Source: DSXF01 sp964387495 (GTDB lineage Bacteria > Chloroflexota > Anaerolineae > Anaerolineales > Villigracilaceae). Taken from it: a stretch of DNA of 64,000 bases. Made by a program: the position numbers and the translations under genes. The DNA is taken from positions 1 to 64,000 of the forward strand of contig CAYLXB010000012.1 in the NCBI GenBank assembly GCA_964387495.1, given 5' to 3'. This document shows, piece after piece, positions 1-8,038 of the stretch. Numbering within the stretch: the stretch's first letter is position 1; each line of letters begins with the position of its first letter. A model generated the notes under the pieces. The model worked only from the letters and a program-made list of their open reading frames with translations. It searched no databases and was not told the origin of the DNA.

Positions 1-1791
1 GGCATTGAGCACGAAGCGCCCGGCGTTCCAGATCTTGTTGGCGAAGTTGCGGTTGGCCTCCACTCGCTTGACGCTCAGGTTCATGTCGTTGCCGGGGGTG
101 GAACCGACCAGCAGGGTGAAGCGCAGCGCGTCGGTGCCCAGCTCGTCCATCACCACCAGCGGGTCGATCACGTTGCCGTAGCTCTTGCTCATCTTGCGCC
201 CGTGCTCGTCGCGGATCAGCCCGTGCAGGTATACGGTGTGGAACGGGATCTGCCCGGTGAACTCCAGCCCGTCCATAATCATGCGCGCCACCCAGAAGAA
301 CAGGATGTCGTAGCCGGTCTCCATCACTGAGGTCGGGTAGAAATATTTATAATCCGGTGTTTCTTCCGGCCAGCCGAGGGTGGAGAACGGCCACAAGCCG
401 GACGAGAACCATGTGTCCAGCACATCCGGGTCCTGTTCGATGCGCTTCGAACCACAGTGGGCGCACTGCTGCGGGTCTTCCCGCGTCACGGTCTGCCTGC
501 CGCAGTCCGCACAGTACCAGACCGGGATGCGGTGCCCCCACCACAACTGGCGGCTGATGCACCAGTCCTTGATGTTCTCCAGCCAGTTGAAGTAGACCTT
601 CTCGAAGCGCTCCGGCACGATGTGGATGCGCCCATCGCGCACCACTTCCAGGGCGGCCGCGGCCAGGGCTTCCATCTTGACGAACCACTGCTCCGAGACC
701 ATCGGCTCGACAATCTCCCCGCCGCGCTGGGAACGTGGTACATTGAGGGTGTACTCCTGTTCCTTGATGACCAGCCCTGCGGCGCGCATATCCTCCCACA
801 ATTTCTTGCGGCATTCGAAGCGCTCCAGGCCCTGGTAGGGGCCGCCCACCTCGGTCACCCTGGCCTCCCGGTCGAGCATCGAAAGGATGGGCAGGCTGTG
901 GCGCTGGCCGATCTCGTAGTCATTCGGGTCGTGGCCGGGTGTGATCTTGAGCGCGCCGGTGCCGAACTCTCGGTCCACATATGCATCCGCGATGACCGGG
1001 ATCTCGCGTCCCAGCATGGGCACGATCACCTTCTTGCCGATGTACTGCTGGTAGCGCGGGTCTTCAGGGTGGACGGCCACGGCGGTGTCGCCCAGGATGG
1101 TCTCCGGGCGGGTGGTGGCGACTGCGATGTATTCATCCGAACCGGCCAGCATGTACTTGAAATAATACAGTTTGCCGGGTTCCTCGGCGTACTCCACCTC
1201 CAGATCGCTGACAGCCGTCTTCAGCCCCGGCGACCAATTGATCAGGCGCGGGCCGCGGTAGATCAGTCCCTTTTCGTACAGGCGCACGAAGGCCTCGCGC
1301 ACCGCGCGCGACAGTCCCTCGTCCAGCGTGAAGCGCTCACGGCTCCAATCGCAGGATGCGCCCAGGCGGCGGATCTGGCTGGTGATGATCGAGCCGTACT
1401 TGTGTTTCCATTCCCAGGTGCGGCGCAGGAACTCCTCCCGGCCGATCTGCTCGCGCGAGGTGCCTTCCTTGCGCAGCATCTTTTCCACCTGCAGCTGCGT
1501 GGCAATCCCGGCGTGGTCCGAACCGGGCACCCACAGCGCCGGGTACCCTTTCATGCGGTGATAGCGGATCATCAGGTCTTCCATGCTGACGAACATGGCG
1601 TGCCCCAGGTGCAGTTCACCAGTCACATTGGGCGGCGGGATGGAGATGACGAAGGGCTTTTTCGCCGGGTCGAAGCCCGGCTTTCGTGGGTCGTTGGAGG
1701 GCTGGAAGTAGCCGCCTTTTTCCCACATTTCGTAGATGCGGGATTCGGTGGTCTTGAAATCATAGGCTTTGGGTAAGGTGTACTCAGACAT
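1..1791 (-). CDS. valS: Valyl-tRNA synthetase, N-terminal two thirds (cut by window edge)
   Basis: This class Ia synthetase charges tRNA-Val with valine in the cytoplasm. The frame is open from the ATG at 1791 to the window edge, giving about 597 residues of a protein that usually has about 880. The HIGH-type signature HLGH is at residues 61-64 and KMSKS is near residue 531. Between them lies a full CP1 editing region with Cys-rich zinc segments (CADC, CAHC). The anticodon-binding and C-terminal coiled-coil parts lie off the left edge. It is the second gene of a T-box-controlled transcript, 76 nt after a hydrolase gene. The call is secure. Confidence 0.97.
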   Translation of the reverse strand, partial: MSEYTLPKAYDFKTTESRIYEMWEKGGYFQPSNDPRKPGFDPAKKPFVISIPPPNVTGELHLGHAMFVSMEDLMIRYHRMKGYPALWVPGSDHAGIATQLQVEKMLRKEGTSREQIGREEFLRRTWEWKHKYGSIITSQIRRLGASCDWSRERFTLDEGLSRAVREAFVRLYEKGLIYRGPRLINWSPGLKTAVSDLEVEYAEEPGKLYYFKYMLAGSDEYIAVATTRPETILGDTAVAVHPEDPRYQQYIGKKVIVPMLGREIPVIADAYVDREFGTGALKITPGHDPNDYEIGQRHSLPILSMLDREARVTEVGGPYQGLERFECRKKLWEDMRAAGLVIKEQEYTLNVPRSQRGGEIVEPMVSEQWFVKMEALAAAALEVVRDGRIHIVPERFEKVYFNWLENIKDWCISRQLWWGHRIPVWYCADCGRQTVTREDPQQCAHCGSKRIEQDPDVLDTWFSSGLWPFSTLGWPEETPDYKYFYPTSVMETGYDILFFWVARMIMDGLEFTGQIPFHTVYLHGLIRDEHGRKMSKSYGNVIDPLVVMDELGTDALRFTLLVGSTPGNDMNLSVKRVEANRNFANKIWNAGRFVLNA

Positions 1792-1867
1792 GGGAACTCC
1801 TGACTTGATCGTGTCACTGCAAACTGGCTGCCAGGGGGGGATTCCTGGTCAGTCCGTGTAGATAGGG

Positions 1868-2800
1868 TTATGCCAAAATAAAGTCCAGCGCTTTCTCAAG
1901 AGAACGCTCGAATTCCATGGGGAACTCGTGCGCCAGGCCGGGATACAGTTCACTTTCGAAGGGGATGCCGTTTTCCTTCAGCACGGCCTGGATTTCCCGG
2001 CCGCGCTCCAGGGTGTTATCCTGGTCACCGGTGATGAAATAGGCGCGCAGTTTCCCGGCGGACCTGGCGCGCCCGGCCAGCGGCTCCACCTCCGGCCACC
2101 AGCAGGCCACCGGGATGAAACCGCGCACCGGGATCCGGCCGCCCAGCGCCAGGTAAACCGACAGCCCGGCACCCTGCGAAAAACCGCCGATGACCACCCG
2201 GTTTTTATCCACCGGGTATTCCCGGCAGACGGCCTCGAAATGGGCCACGATTTCCTCTTCGGCCCGCTCCCCGTCGTCCCAGCAGTAAGTATCCAGCGAA
2301 AGCGGCTGGGAGGATTGCGGTGAGAGCACCAGCCAGCCGCGCCGGCGGGCGGCTTCCCACATCTCCAGGTCGCCGTGCATGTTGCCATGCCGGCCGTGGA
2401 TGCCGATCAACAGGGGGAATGGACCTGGCGCGCCCCCCTCCGGAGCCAGCACAACCCGCTGGGGTTTGGTCGCCCTGCGGGCCTGCTCATGGCGCATCCG
2501 GCAGACATCCACCATGGACGCAAATTCAGGCAGTTCGCGCAGCGGGTCCAGGTCCGAGTCTTCGAGCTGGTGAGGATCCCACCAGTAGCCTTCTTCCAGC
2601 ACGCGGGCCAGCAGGAGCAGGCTTTCATCATAGCGCTGGGCGCGGCACATCAGGCAGATGCGCCAGAGCAGCGTCTGGCTGGCTTTTTGGGGGAACTGTT
2701 CGCTCAGCCTTTCGGTCACCTCCAGTGCCGCAGCATATTCACCTTGTTCGTACAGGCGAAAGACATCGCGCGCCGCCTGGTCAAAATCGCGTTCCGACAT
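1868..2800 (-). CDS. TPR-like plus alpha/beta-hydrolase (esterase) protein, first gene of T-box operon
   Basis: The protein has 310 residues. Residues 1-100 look like tetratricopeptide helices (acidic, with LYEQGEYAAALE). The rest is an alpha/beta hydrolase of the carboxylesterase/depolymerase type, with nucleophile elbow GFSQGAG, a candidate catalytic Asp in TGDQD and His in GLAHEF. There is no signal peptide, so it is probably cytosolic. The substrate is unknown. I chose the ATG at 2800 because everything upstream in frame belongs to the T-box terminator. It lies between a valine-type T-box and valS, so its expression should rise when tRNA-Val is uncharged, which is unusual for an esterase. 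Confidence 0.8.
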   Translation of the reverse strand: MSERDFDQAARDVFRLYEQGEYAAALEVTERLSEQFPQKASQTLLWRICLMCRAQRYDESLLLLARVLEEGYWWDPHQLEDSDLDPLRELPEFASMVDVCRMRHEQARRATKPQRVVLAPEGGAPGPFPLLIGIHGRHGNMHGDLEMWEAARRRGWLVLSPQSSQPLSLDTYCWDDGERAEEEIVAHFEAVCREYPVDKNRVVIGGFSQGAGLSVYLALGGRIPVRGFIPVACWWPEVEPLAGRARSAGKLRAYFITGDQDNTLERGREIQAVLKENGIPFESELYPGLAHEFPMEFERSLEKALDFILA

Positions 2801-2824
2801 GACAGCCTCCGTATAAAAAGACGA

Positions 2825-2872
2825 ACCAAAAAACAAAACACGCCCTCGTCCACTAGAGGACGACAGGGCGTG
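2825..2872 (-). terminator. Attenuator terminator of the T-box
   Basis: On the minus strand CACGCCCU-(GU)-CGUCC pairs with GGACGAGGGCGUG, a 13-bp stem with a 2-nt bulge, followed by a U-rich tract (TTTTGTTTTTT). It lies directly after the T-box core and would compete with the antiterminator. Confidence 0.85.
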
Positions 2873-3117
2873 CCCATCGCGGTACCACCTCAATTCGCCA
2901 GACCTCTGGCGCACTCTGTGCCCGACCATCATCGGGCTGCGCGCTAACGGGCGCACCCGTGCCGGTCTACCGGTCCGTGTTCGAACATGGTCGAACGCTG
3001 ACTTTCTTCGGCATTACACTCCGGGCGACATTCAGCGGCAGGTACCTGCGGAGGCTTCCAGCCGGCGGCGCTCCTTCTCTATCAGTTCGCCAGCCGCTTA
3101 CTCCTCCCGGATAAGGT
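2825..3117 (-). promoter_or_regulatory. T-box riboswitch leader (predicted valine specifier)
   Basis: The T-box core GGUGGUACCGCG reads on the minus strand at 2878-2891 and is followed by an intrinsic terminator. Stem I can be drawn with base CGAACUGA pairing UCAGCGUUCG. The 3' side of the specifier loop reads GAAU-GUC-G followed by CCCGGAGUG. The GUC at 3027-3029 is a valine codon and the next base is the expected purine. An alternative framing (UGU, Cys) is less likely because a pyrimidine would follow and because valS is downstream. Uncharged tRNA-Val would stabilise the antiterminator and switch on the hydrolase-valS transcript. Confidence 0.85.
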
Positions 3118-3123
3118 AACCTG

Positions 3124-3152
3124 ATTATACATTTTTGCCATGCCTGCGTCAA
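3124..3152 (-). promoter_or_regulatory. Sigma-70-type promoter of the T-box/valS transcript
   Basis: The minus strand reads TTGACG (3147-3152), 17 nt, TATAAT (3124-3129). This is a near-consensus promoter with the start site near 3117, about 317 nt before the first ATG. The -35 box overlaps the stop codon of the upstream gene (3149). Confidence 0.85.
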
Positions 3153-3667
3153 GCATTTGAGCGCCATCCCAGGTGCCAGCCGATCTCCCGGTGCAGGGGC
3201 AGCAATGGCAGCAGATCCACCCGGTAGCCTTTGCCCGCATAACCCTGCATGAGCGTGCGCACCCGGCGCAGCATGGGGCGGTCATAGGTCAGCGGCAGGG
3301 AGAGCAGTTCGCTCAGGCGCGGATCCACCGGCTTGCCGGTCAGTTCGTAATAGAAGCGGAACCCCACCTGCCAGGCATCCAGTTCGCCGTAGACGGAGAG
3401 TGCCGTCAGCATGCCCTGCCGCAGGTGATGGACTTCGTGCAGCAGGGTGCACAGCAGGAAGGGGTCATCCGCCGGGGTCTGGGGGGAATACTGGCGGGCA
3501 TTGAGGATCACCCAGCCAATTGGTGTCCAGCGGGCGGCGCTGTTCTTCTGGCGGGTGAAGCCGATCCGCGTGTGCTTGCGGTGCAGATAATCTGCGGCCT
3601 CCTGGCCCTGCGGTCCGCAGCAGGAGAGATTGTCCACGGCCTGTGCGATCCAGACGGATTTGTCCAT
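3149..3667 (-). CDS. Uncharacterised protein with HExxH motif
   Basis: This 172-residue soluble protein belongs to no family I recognise. LLHEVHHL near residue 77 is an HExxH motif of the kind that binds zinc in metallopeptidases. It lies in a segment that also contains aromatic strands (FRFYYEL). There is no signal peptide. The catalytic third ligand typical of gluzincins is not obvious, so peptidase activity is only a possibility. The gene ends inside the -35 box of the T-box promoter, so transcription through it would collide with or feed the valS leader. Confidence 0.6.
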   Translation of the reverse strand: MDKSVWIAQAVDNLSCCGPQGQEAADYLHRKHTRIGFTRQKNSAARWTPIGWVILNARQYSPQTPADDPFLLCTLLHEVHHLRQGMLTALSVYGELDAWQVGFRFYYELTGKPVDPRLSELLSLPLTYDRPMLRRVRTLMQGYAGKGYRVDLLPLLPLHREIGWHLGWRSNA

Positions 3668-3780
3668 TTTGTTCTATTTTGTCAATTTTCCGATTTTTGA
3701 TAGCAGTTGATAGTCAGCGGAAGTAAAATCTATATGATAAAGAAAACTGGAACGAGTATACTCCAAGTCAAAGGTGTATT

Positions 3781-4938
3781 ATGCGCGAAGTTGCTATTTT
3801 GGGTATTGGACAGACTGCCATAGATGAACATTGGGATAAATCCATCCGCGACCTGGCGGTGGATGCTGTCCTGGCTGCGCTGCTGGACGCCGGCCGTGAA
3901 AGTGCGGATGCGCTCTACGTGGGCAACATGATGTCGGGCATTATCGACCACCAGAACAACCTGGGTGCGCTGGTTGCAGACTGGGCCGGTCTGCGCACGG
4001 CCGAAGCCTTCAAGGTGGAGGCTGCCTGCGGCTCTGGCGCAGCGGCCCTGCGTTTCGGCTTCATTGCCGTGGCTTCGGGAGAGATCGATTCGGCCATGGT
4101 GGTCGGCGTTGAAAAAATGACCGACCAGTCCGGCCATGATATCACGGCTGCCCTGGCTACCGCGGCGGATGCCGATTGGGAAGTGGATCAGGGCGTTTCA
4201 TTTGTCGGCTTGAATGCGCTGGTCATGCGCCGTTACATGCATGAGTACGGCTGGAAACATGCCGATTTTGCCCCGTTCTCGATCAACGCCCATGCCAATG
4301 CCATGCACAATCCTTTTGCCCGCCTGCACCAGACCATCAGCCTGGAGGATTTTGAGAAAGCCGCCATGATCGCCACCCCGATCAACCTGCTGGATGCCTC
4401 GCCCACCGGCGATGGGGCGGCAGCGGTCCTGCTTGTCCCGGCGGAGAAGGTGAAAGCGGGCGGGCAGCGGCCGCGCACGCTGATTGCCGGATCAGCCTCG
4501 GCGACGGACACGATCAGCGTCCATGCCCGCCGGGAGCCGCTCTTTCTGAGCGCCGCCTATGCTTCTGCCAGGAAAGCCTACGCCCAGGCTGGTGTGGAGC
4601 CAAAGGATATCGATTTATTCGAACTCCATGATGCTTTTTCCATCATGTCTGCCCTCTCGCTGGAAGCCTGCGGTTTTGCCGAGCGCGGCCAGGGTCCCCG
4701 CCTGGGCCTGGATGGTGAGATCACCATCCAGGGATGTATTCCCTGCGTGACACGCGGCGGGCTGAAGGCGCGCGGCCACCCGGTTGGTGCGACCGGCATG
4801 TACCAAGTCGTGGAAGTTGTCCAGCAGCTGCGCGGCGAGTGCGGCGAGACGCAGGTGGAATCTGCCCGAATTGGCATGGCGCAGAACATCGGCGGCGCGG
4901 GTGCGACCATCGTGACCCACGTGATCAAGGCCGGTTGA
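3781..4938 (+). CDS. Thiolase-family acyl-CoA acyltransferase
   Basis: This 385-residue thiolase is close in type to the archaeal/SCP-x group. The acyl-accepting Cys is C83 in EAACGSGAAA, the NxHDAF-type segment appears as ELHDAFS, and the catalytic His lies in ARGHPVGATG near residue 333. It should catalyse reversible condensation or thiolysis of acyl-CoA, for example acetyl-CoA to acetoacetyl-CoA. The DUF35 zinc protein and HMG-CoA synthase often found beside such thiolases are not present, so the pathway cannot be fixed. A ribosome-binding site (AAAGGTG) precedes the ATG. Confidence 0.9.
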   Translation: MREVAILGIGQTAIDEHWDKSIRDLAVDAVLAALLDAGRESADALYVGNMMSGIIDHQNNLGALVADWAGLRTAEAFKVEAACGSGAAALRFGFIAVASGEIDSAMVVGVEKMTDQSGHDITAALATAADADWEVDQGVSFVGLNALVMRRYMHEYGWKHADFAPFSINAHANAMHNPFARLHQTISLEDFEKAAMIATPINLLDASPTGDGAAAVLLVPAEKVKAGGQRPRTLIAGSASATDTISVHARREPLFLSAAYASARKAYAQAGVEPKDIDLFELHDAFSIMSALSLEACGFAERGQGPRLGLDGEITIQGCIPCVTRGGLKARGHPVGATGMYQVVEVVQQLRGECGETQVESARIGMAQNIGGAGATIVTHVIKAG

Positions 4939-4983
4939 TTGGTGAAGATCCTCTCCTGGATGTGATGATTGTGGAAAGACGGG

Positions 4984-5016
4984 TTGCGCGGTTCCACTCG
5001 GGGTGGTACCGCGCAA
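4984..5016 (+). other. Strong hairpin that reproduces a T-box core sequence
   Basis: The arms at 4984-4997 and 5003-5016 pair over 14 positions with one T.T mismatch around the loop TCGGG. The 3' arm contains GGGGTGGTACCGCG, which matches the T-box core, but only about 60 nt separate it from the thiolase stop, so no full T-box leader fits. There is no U-tract. It may be a transcript-end or processing hairpin between the thiolase and pilZ genes, or a T-box remnant. Confidence 0.5.
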
Positions 5017-5086
5017 TTCTATCCAGCCCTGCTGCCGGCATTTTGAACTGCCTGCAAAATGGTAAGGATTAATTTCGGATAATATA

Positions 5087-5115
5087 TTGATTCTTCGGCG
5101 CACTTGTTCTATACT
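5087..5115 (+). promoter_or_regulatory. Promoter of the pilZ gene
   Basis: TTGATT (5087-5092), 17 nt, TATACT (5110-5115), with the start site near 5122 and the ATG at 5150. Confidence 0.75.
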
Positions 5116-5149
5116 TGTAGGAGAATGACTTTGCCGGAGAGGATGCGCC

Positions 5150-5524
5150 ATGCAGAAATCGCAATCGATGAGTGACCGTAGGAAGTCGAAACGCAAGAAC
5201 TTCACTTACTATATGCAGGTCGTCGACGAGGATGCCCAGCAGACCATCGGGCACCTGGTTGATATCAGCACACTCGGGTTTAAGGTAGACTGCCAGATGA
5301 ACATCCCGCCCGGCAAGGATTTCCGCCTGCGCTTCGACCTGACCAGCGACGTGGCGGATGTTCCTTACATGATTTTCAAGGCCCGCAGCAAGTGGTGCCG
5401 GGTCGATGAACTATATCCGTACATGTTTAATGTGGGTTTTGAGATTATGAGCATCAGCCCGCATGATGCCGCCATCTATGCCCGCATCGTTGAAAAATAC
5501 GGGGAGCAAGAGAAAAAGTGGTAA
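5150..5524 (+). CDS. PilZ-domain protein (c-di-GMP binding)
   Basis: This 124-residue single-domain protein carries both cyclic-di-GMP contacts of PilZ: RxxxR at R11-R15 and D/NxSxxG as DISTLG at 38-43. The basic N-terminus (residues 8-17) is typical. It probably acts as a small cytosolic c-di-GMP receptor that modifies a partner, which is not encoded nearby. I chose the ATG at 5150 because of the GGAGAGG ribosome-binding site about 8 nt upstream. A second ATG seven codons later is possible. Confidence 0.9.
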   Translation: MQKSQSMSDRRKSKRKNFTYYMQVVDEDAQQTIGHLVDISTLGFKVDCQMNIPPGKDFRLRFDLTSDVADVPYMIFKARSKWCRVDELYPYMFNVGFEIMSISPHDAAIYARIVEKYGEQEKKW

Positions 5525-5563
5525 TCTGGCACGGCGCTTGACGCCGTACTCTCCCTGAAAACG

Positions 5564-5602
5564 AACCGCAGGGCCCAGCAGTTAGTTGCCTTGCGGTTTT
5601 GT
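5564..5602 (+). terminator. Terminator after pilZ
   Basis: AACCGCAGGGC (5564-5574) pairs with GCCTTGCGGTT (5588-5598) with one G.U pair, then TTGTTG follows. A smaller perfect hairpin (ACGGCG, loop CTTGA, CGCCGT; 5531-5547) precedes it. Confidence 0.6.
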
Positions 5603-5657
5603 TGCGGTATTGGGGAGTCTGGCATACAATCACCGGCAAAGTCCGACGGAGTCTGTA

Positions 5658-6329
5658 ATGAAGAAAATCCTGCGTGCACTGATCAATTTCCTCCTGCCCC
5701 GCCTCACCCGCCTGTACATCCGCGGCTGGGAAAATATTCCCAGGGAAGGCAGTTTTGTCGTGGCAGCCAATCACCAGGGCCTGATGGACGCCCTCATCGG
5801 TTACCATACACTTGGCGGCCTGGATGTGTTCACCGTGGTTGGCGAAAAATGGGGCCAGAAAGGTTTCTTTCGTTTCCTGGGCAGGCATCTGGATTTCCTG
5901 TTCATCGACCGCTTCAATCCAGACTTGAAGGCGATGCGCGAAATCCTGAACCGGATGAAGGCCGGCAGGATCCTGATTATCGCCCCCGAAGGAACGCGTT
6001 CGCGCACCGGCGGTTTGATCGAAGGCAAACTGGGCGCCAGTTACCTGGCAGCCAAGCTTGGTTATCCCATCCTGCCGATTGCCATCAATGGCACCGCCGA
6101 TGAGGCGTTCATTGATCACCTCAAGCATTTCAAGCGCCTGCCGGTGACTGTCCGGGCCGGGGCAGTTTTTCACCTGCCGCACCTGTCCGGCGGGAACCGG
6201 GAAGCGCTCCTTCAGGAATGCACAGACGAAATCATGTGCCGGATTGCCGTCATGCTGCCTGAAGAAGTGCGCGGTATCTACCGCGAGCACCCCCGCTTGA
6301 AGGAGCTATTGGAACAAAAGGAAGTGTAA
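5658..6329 (+). CDS. 1-acyl-sn-glycerol-3-phosphate acyltransferase-like protein (copy 1)
   Basis: This 223-residue PlsC/LPLAT-family protein transfers an acyl chain to a lysophospholipid or similar acceptor at the membrane. It has a short hydrophobic N-terminus, the NHxxxxD catalytic motif as NHQGLMD, the acceptor-binding motif PEGTRS and the segment FIDRF. I chose the ATG at 5658 because it follows the pilZ terminator. It is one base from the next gene, which is followed by a second acyltransferase of exactly the same length ending in a nearly identical REHPRLKELL segment. This suggests a tandem duplication. Confidence 0.9.
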   Translation: MKKILRALINFLLPRLTRLYIRGWENIPREGSFVVAANHQGLMDALIGYHTLGGLDVFTVVGEKWGQKGFFRFLGRHLDFLFIDRFNPDLKAMREILNRMKAGRILIIAPEGTRSRTGGLIEGKLGASYLAAKLGYPILPIAINGTADEAFIDHLKHFKRLPVTVRAGAVFHLPHLSGGNREALLQECTDEIMCRIAVMLPEEVRGIYREHPRLKELLEQKEV

Positions 6330-6330
6330 A

Positions 6331-6795
6331 ATGGCCGATACCCGTCAAACCATCAAGGTGGATATTGGCACCCGAGTCGAAGTCGAACTGGTCAGCCAAT
6401 CGGGTGAGACCGAACAAATGACCTTTATCATTGTGCCGGAAGAGCAGGCTGATTTCAAAGCCGGCTTTATGGGTGTAAATACGCCCCTGGCGAAGACCAT
6501 CCTGGGGGGGCAGGCGGGCAACATCCTGCCGTATTGTGTGGGCGATTTGCGCCGCGTGCGCATCCTGTCTGTCGAGGCCAGCGTTGAAAAGCCTGCCGAA
6601 GATGTGAGTGCCCGGCGCGAAAAAGTCATCCGCAAAGCCGTGCAGCACTCCGACTACGTGAATGCCATGATCTTTGCCGGTTCGGTCAACAGCAAGTGGG
6701 GCGATTATGATATCGACAAACTGGACCCTGCCCAATGGGGGAAGGAGGAGTCCGGCGAGGAAGACGAGCTGGACGGCCAGGAACCGGACGCATAA
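6331..6795 (+). CDS. Stand-alone GreA/GreB C-terminal-domain protein
   Basis: The protein has 154 residues. Residues 15-95 resemble the FKBP-like C-terminal domain of GreA/GreB: a segment reading FIIVPEEQAD, then NTPLAKTILGGQAGN, then a strand with RRVRILSVE. The N-terminal coiled coil that reaches the RNA polymerase active site is absent. The protein therefore may bind polymerase (as Rnk-type proteins do) but cannot stimulate transcript cleavage in the usual way. The C-terminus is acidic. It starts one base after the first acyltransferase and lies in the same transcript. The family call is by eye. Confidence 0.65.
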   Translation: MADTRQTIKVDIGTRVEVELVSQSGETEQMTFIIVPEEQADFKAGFMGVNTPLAKTILGGQAGNILPYCVGDLRRVRILSVEASVEKPAEDVSARREKVIRKAVQHSDYVNAMIFAGSVNSKWGDYDIDKLDPAQWGKEESGEEDELDGQEPDA

Positions 6796-6943
6796 GGATA
6801 AATAAGCCATCCCCGGCGCCGGGAAAAGGCTGCAGGGCGAGTGGAACATGGCAGCGTCCCTGCTCCGCAGGCTGGCAGGAGATTCGTTCCCGCAATCCCG
6901 CATCCTGGACGGCCCTTTGTGGTTAAATAAGGCAGAGGTACCC

Positions 6944-7615
6944 ATGGCAATCAAACTGGTCCGTTTCCTGTTGCGCACGATCCTGCGCCTGATCGCCCGT
7001 GTCGAAATGATTGGCGGGGAAAACATTCCCCGCTCAGGCGGATACGTCATCGCATCCAACCATGTCGGCCGCCTGGATGCCGGGCTGGTTTATTACGCCC
7101 TGGATACGGACAGTATCATCATGCTGGTGGCGGAAAAATATGAAAAATACACCTTCACGCGCTGGTTGACCCGCGCTGTGAACGGCATTTTCATCGACCG
7201 CTTTGCCCCGGATATCCGCGCCCTGCGCGAAGCCATGAAGCGTTTACAGGCTGGCGGCATCCTGGCCATTGCTCCCGAGGGCACCCGTTCCAAGTCCGGT
7301 ACTTTGATCGAAGCCCGACCGGGCGGCATCTACTTGGCCTGGAAGGCGGGTGTGCCCATCGTGCCGGTGGCGTTGACCGGCTGCGAAGATGCTGTCGTGG
7401 TGGACCGCCTCAAGCATCTCAGGCGCTTGCAGATCAGGATCGTTGCCGGCGAATCCTTCACCCTGCCGGCGGATGTCAAAGGCAAAGACCGGGATGCGGT
7501 CATGCAGCAATATACCGACGAGGTCATGTGCCGTATCGCCGCCCTGCTCCCGGAAGAAAAGCGGGGTGTCTATCGGGAACACCCGCGCCTGAAGGAGTTG
7601 TTGGCAAAAGGATAA
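6944..7615 (+). CDS. 1-acyl-sn-glycerol-3-phosphate acyltransferase-like protein (copy 2)
   Basis: This 223-residue paralogue of the protein at 5658-6329 has the same layout: NHVGRLD as the NHxxxxD motif, FIDRF, and PEGTRSKSG as the acceptor motif. The ATG at 6944 has GAGG about 8 nt upstream. An upstream in-frame ATG at 6848 lacks a ribosome-binding site and would add a non-conserved stretch. The two copies may favour different acyl donors or positions, as PlsC paralogues do in other bacteria. The 148 nt before it hold no gene that I can support. Confidence 0.9.
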   Translation: MAIKLVRFLLRTILRLIARVEMIGGENIPRSGGYVIASNHVGRLDAGLVYYALDTDSIIMLVAEKYEKYTFTRWLTRAVNGIFIDRFAPDIRALREAMKRLQAGGILAIAPEGTRSKSGTLIEARPGGIYLAWKAGVPIVPVALTGCEDAVVVDRLKHLRRLQIRIVAGESFTLPADVKGKDRDAVMQQYTDEVMCRIAALLPEEKRGVYREHPRLKELLAKG

Positions 7616-7617
7616 CA

Positions 7618-7657
7618 AAGAGGAGAGCCACGGACAGCTGCCCGTGGCTCTCCTCTT
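7618..7657. terminator. Bidirectional terminator between convergent genes
   Basis: A perfect 16-bp stem (7618-7633 with 7642-7657, loop ACAGCTGC) has an A-rich 5' flank and a T-containing 3' flank. It serves the acyltransferase transcript on plus and the hydantoinase/carbonic-anhydrase-like transcript on minus. Confidence 0.85.
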
Positions 7658-7662
7658 CCCGG

Positions 7663-8025
7663 CTAATAGATCCGTTCGAACGTGCCATCCAGGTGCAGGT
7701 AATATTTCTCGATCATCAGGTTGAGGAAGAGCGCCCGGATCTTGCGCTCGGCCTCGGCCAGATCGTCTTTATGGCGCTCGTAGGTCCCTGCATCTCCATA
7801 AGCCCCGCAGTCTTCATGGTTGACAAGCACCACTTTCCTGACATTGTGCAGCCGGCTGGACAACTCCACGTGCTTCAGCACCAGATAGACATCGCTAACT
7901 GCTCCGGCAACCCCAACCCGGTCGTACTTGTTGCTGCCAAAAGTTTGTTCGCACCAGTCGTTCAGGTATTTCTGCAGGCGGAAATCCATGCAGTGGACGA
8001 CGATTACGTCGCAGTTGTGAGCCAT
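7663..8025 (-). CDS. Short beta-carbonic-anhydrase-like protein
   Basis: This 120-residue protein has the zinc site pattern of beta carbonic anhydrases: Cys-x-Asp-x-Arg as CMDFR and His-x-x-Cys as HEDC in NHEDCGAYG. It is much shorter than a normal beta-CA (about 200 residues) and the region between the motifs is compressed, so it belongs to a divergent sub-family. Its substrate may be bicarbonate/CO2, but hydrolysis of other small molecules is known in this fold. It follows the hydantoinase by 13 nt with a GAGGAAC ribosome-binding site, so it is the last gene of that operon. Confidence 0.7.
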   Translation of the reverse strand: MAHNCDVIVVHCMDFRLQKYLNDWCEQTFGSNKYDRVGVAGAVSDVYLVLKHVELSSRLHNVRKVVLVNHEDCGAYGDAGTYERHKDDLAEAERKIRALFLNLMIEKYYLHLDGTFERIY

Positions 8026-8038
8026 TGTTCCTCCATGA

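Noticed and set aside
457..1776. Long plus-strand reading frame opposite valS (439 codons)
   Set aside because: The minus strand encodes an unmistakable valyl-tRNA synthetase here. The plus frame has no ribosome-binding site or recognisable domain and is a codon-bias shadow.
4984..5016. A second genuine T-box riboswitch
   Set aside because: Only about 60 nt separate it from the thiolase stop, no stem I or specifier fits, and the core is locked in a hairpin. The downstream gene (PilZ) is not amino-acid related.
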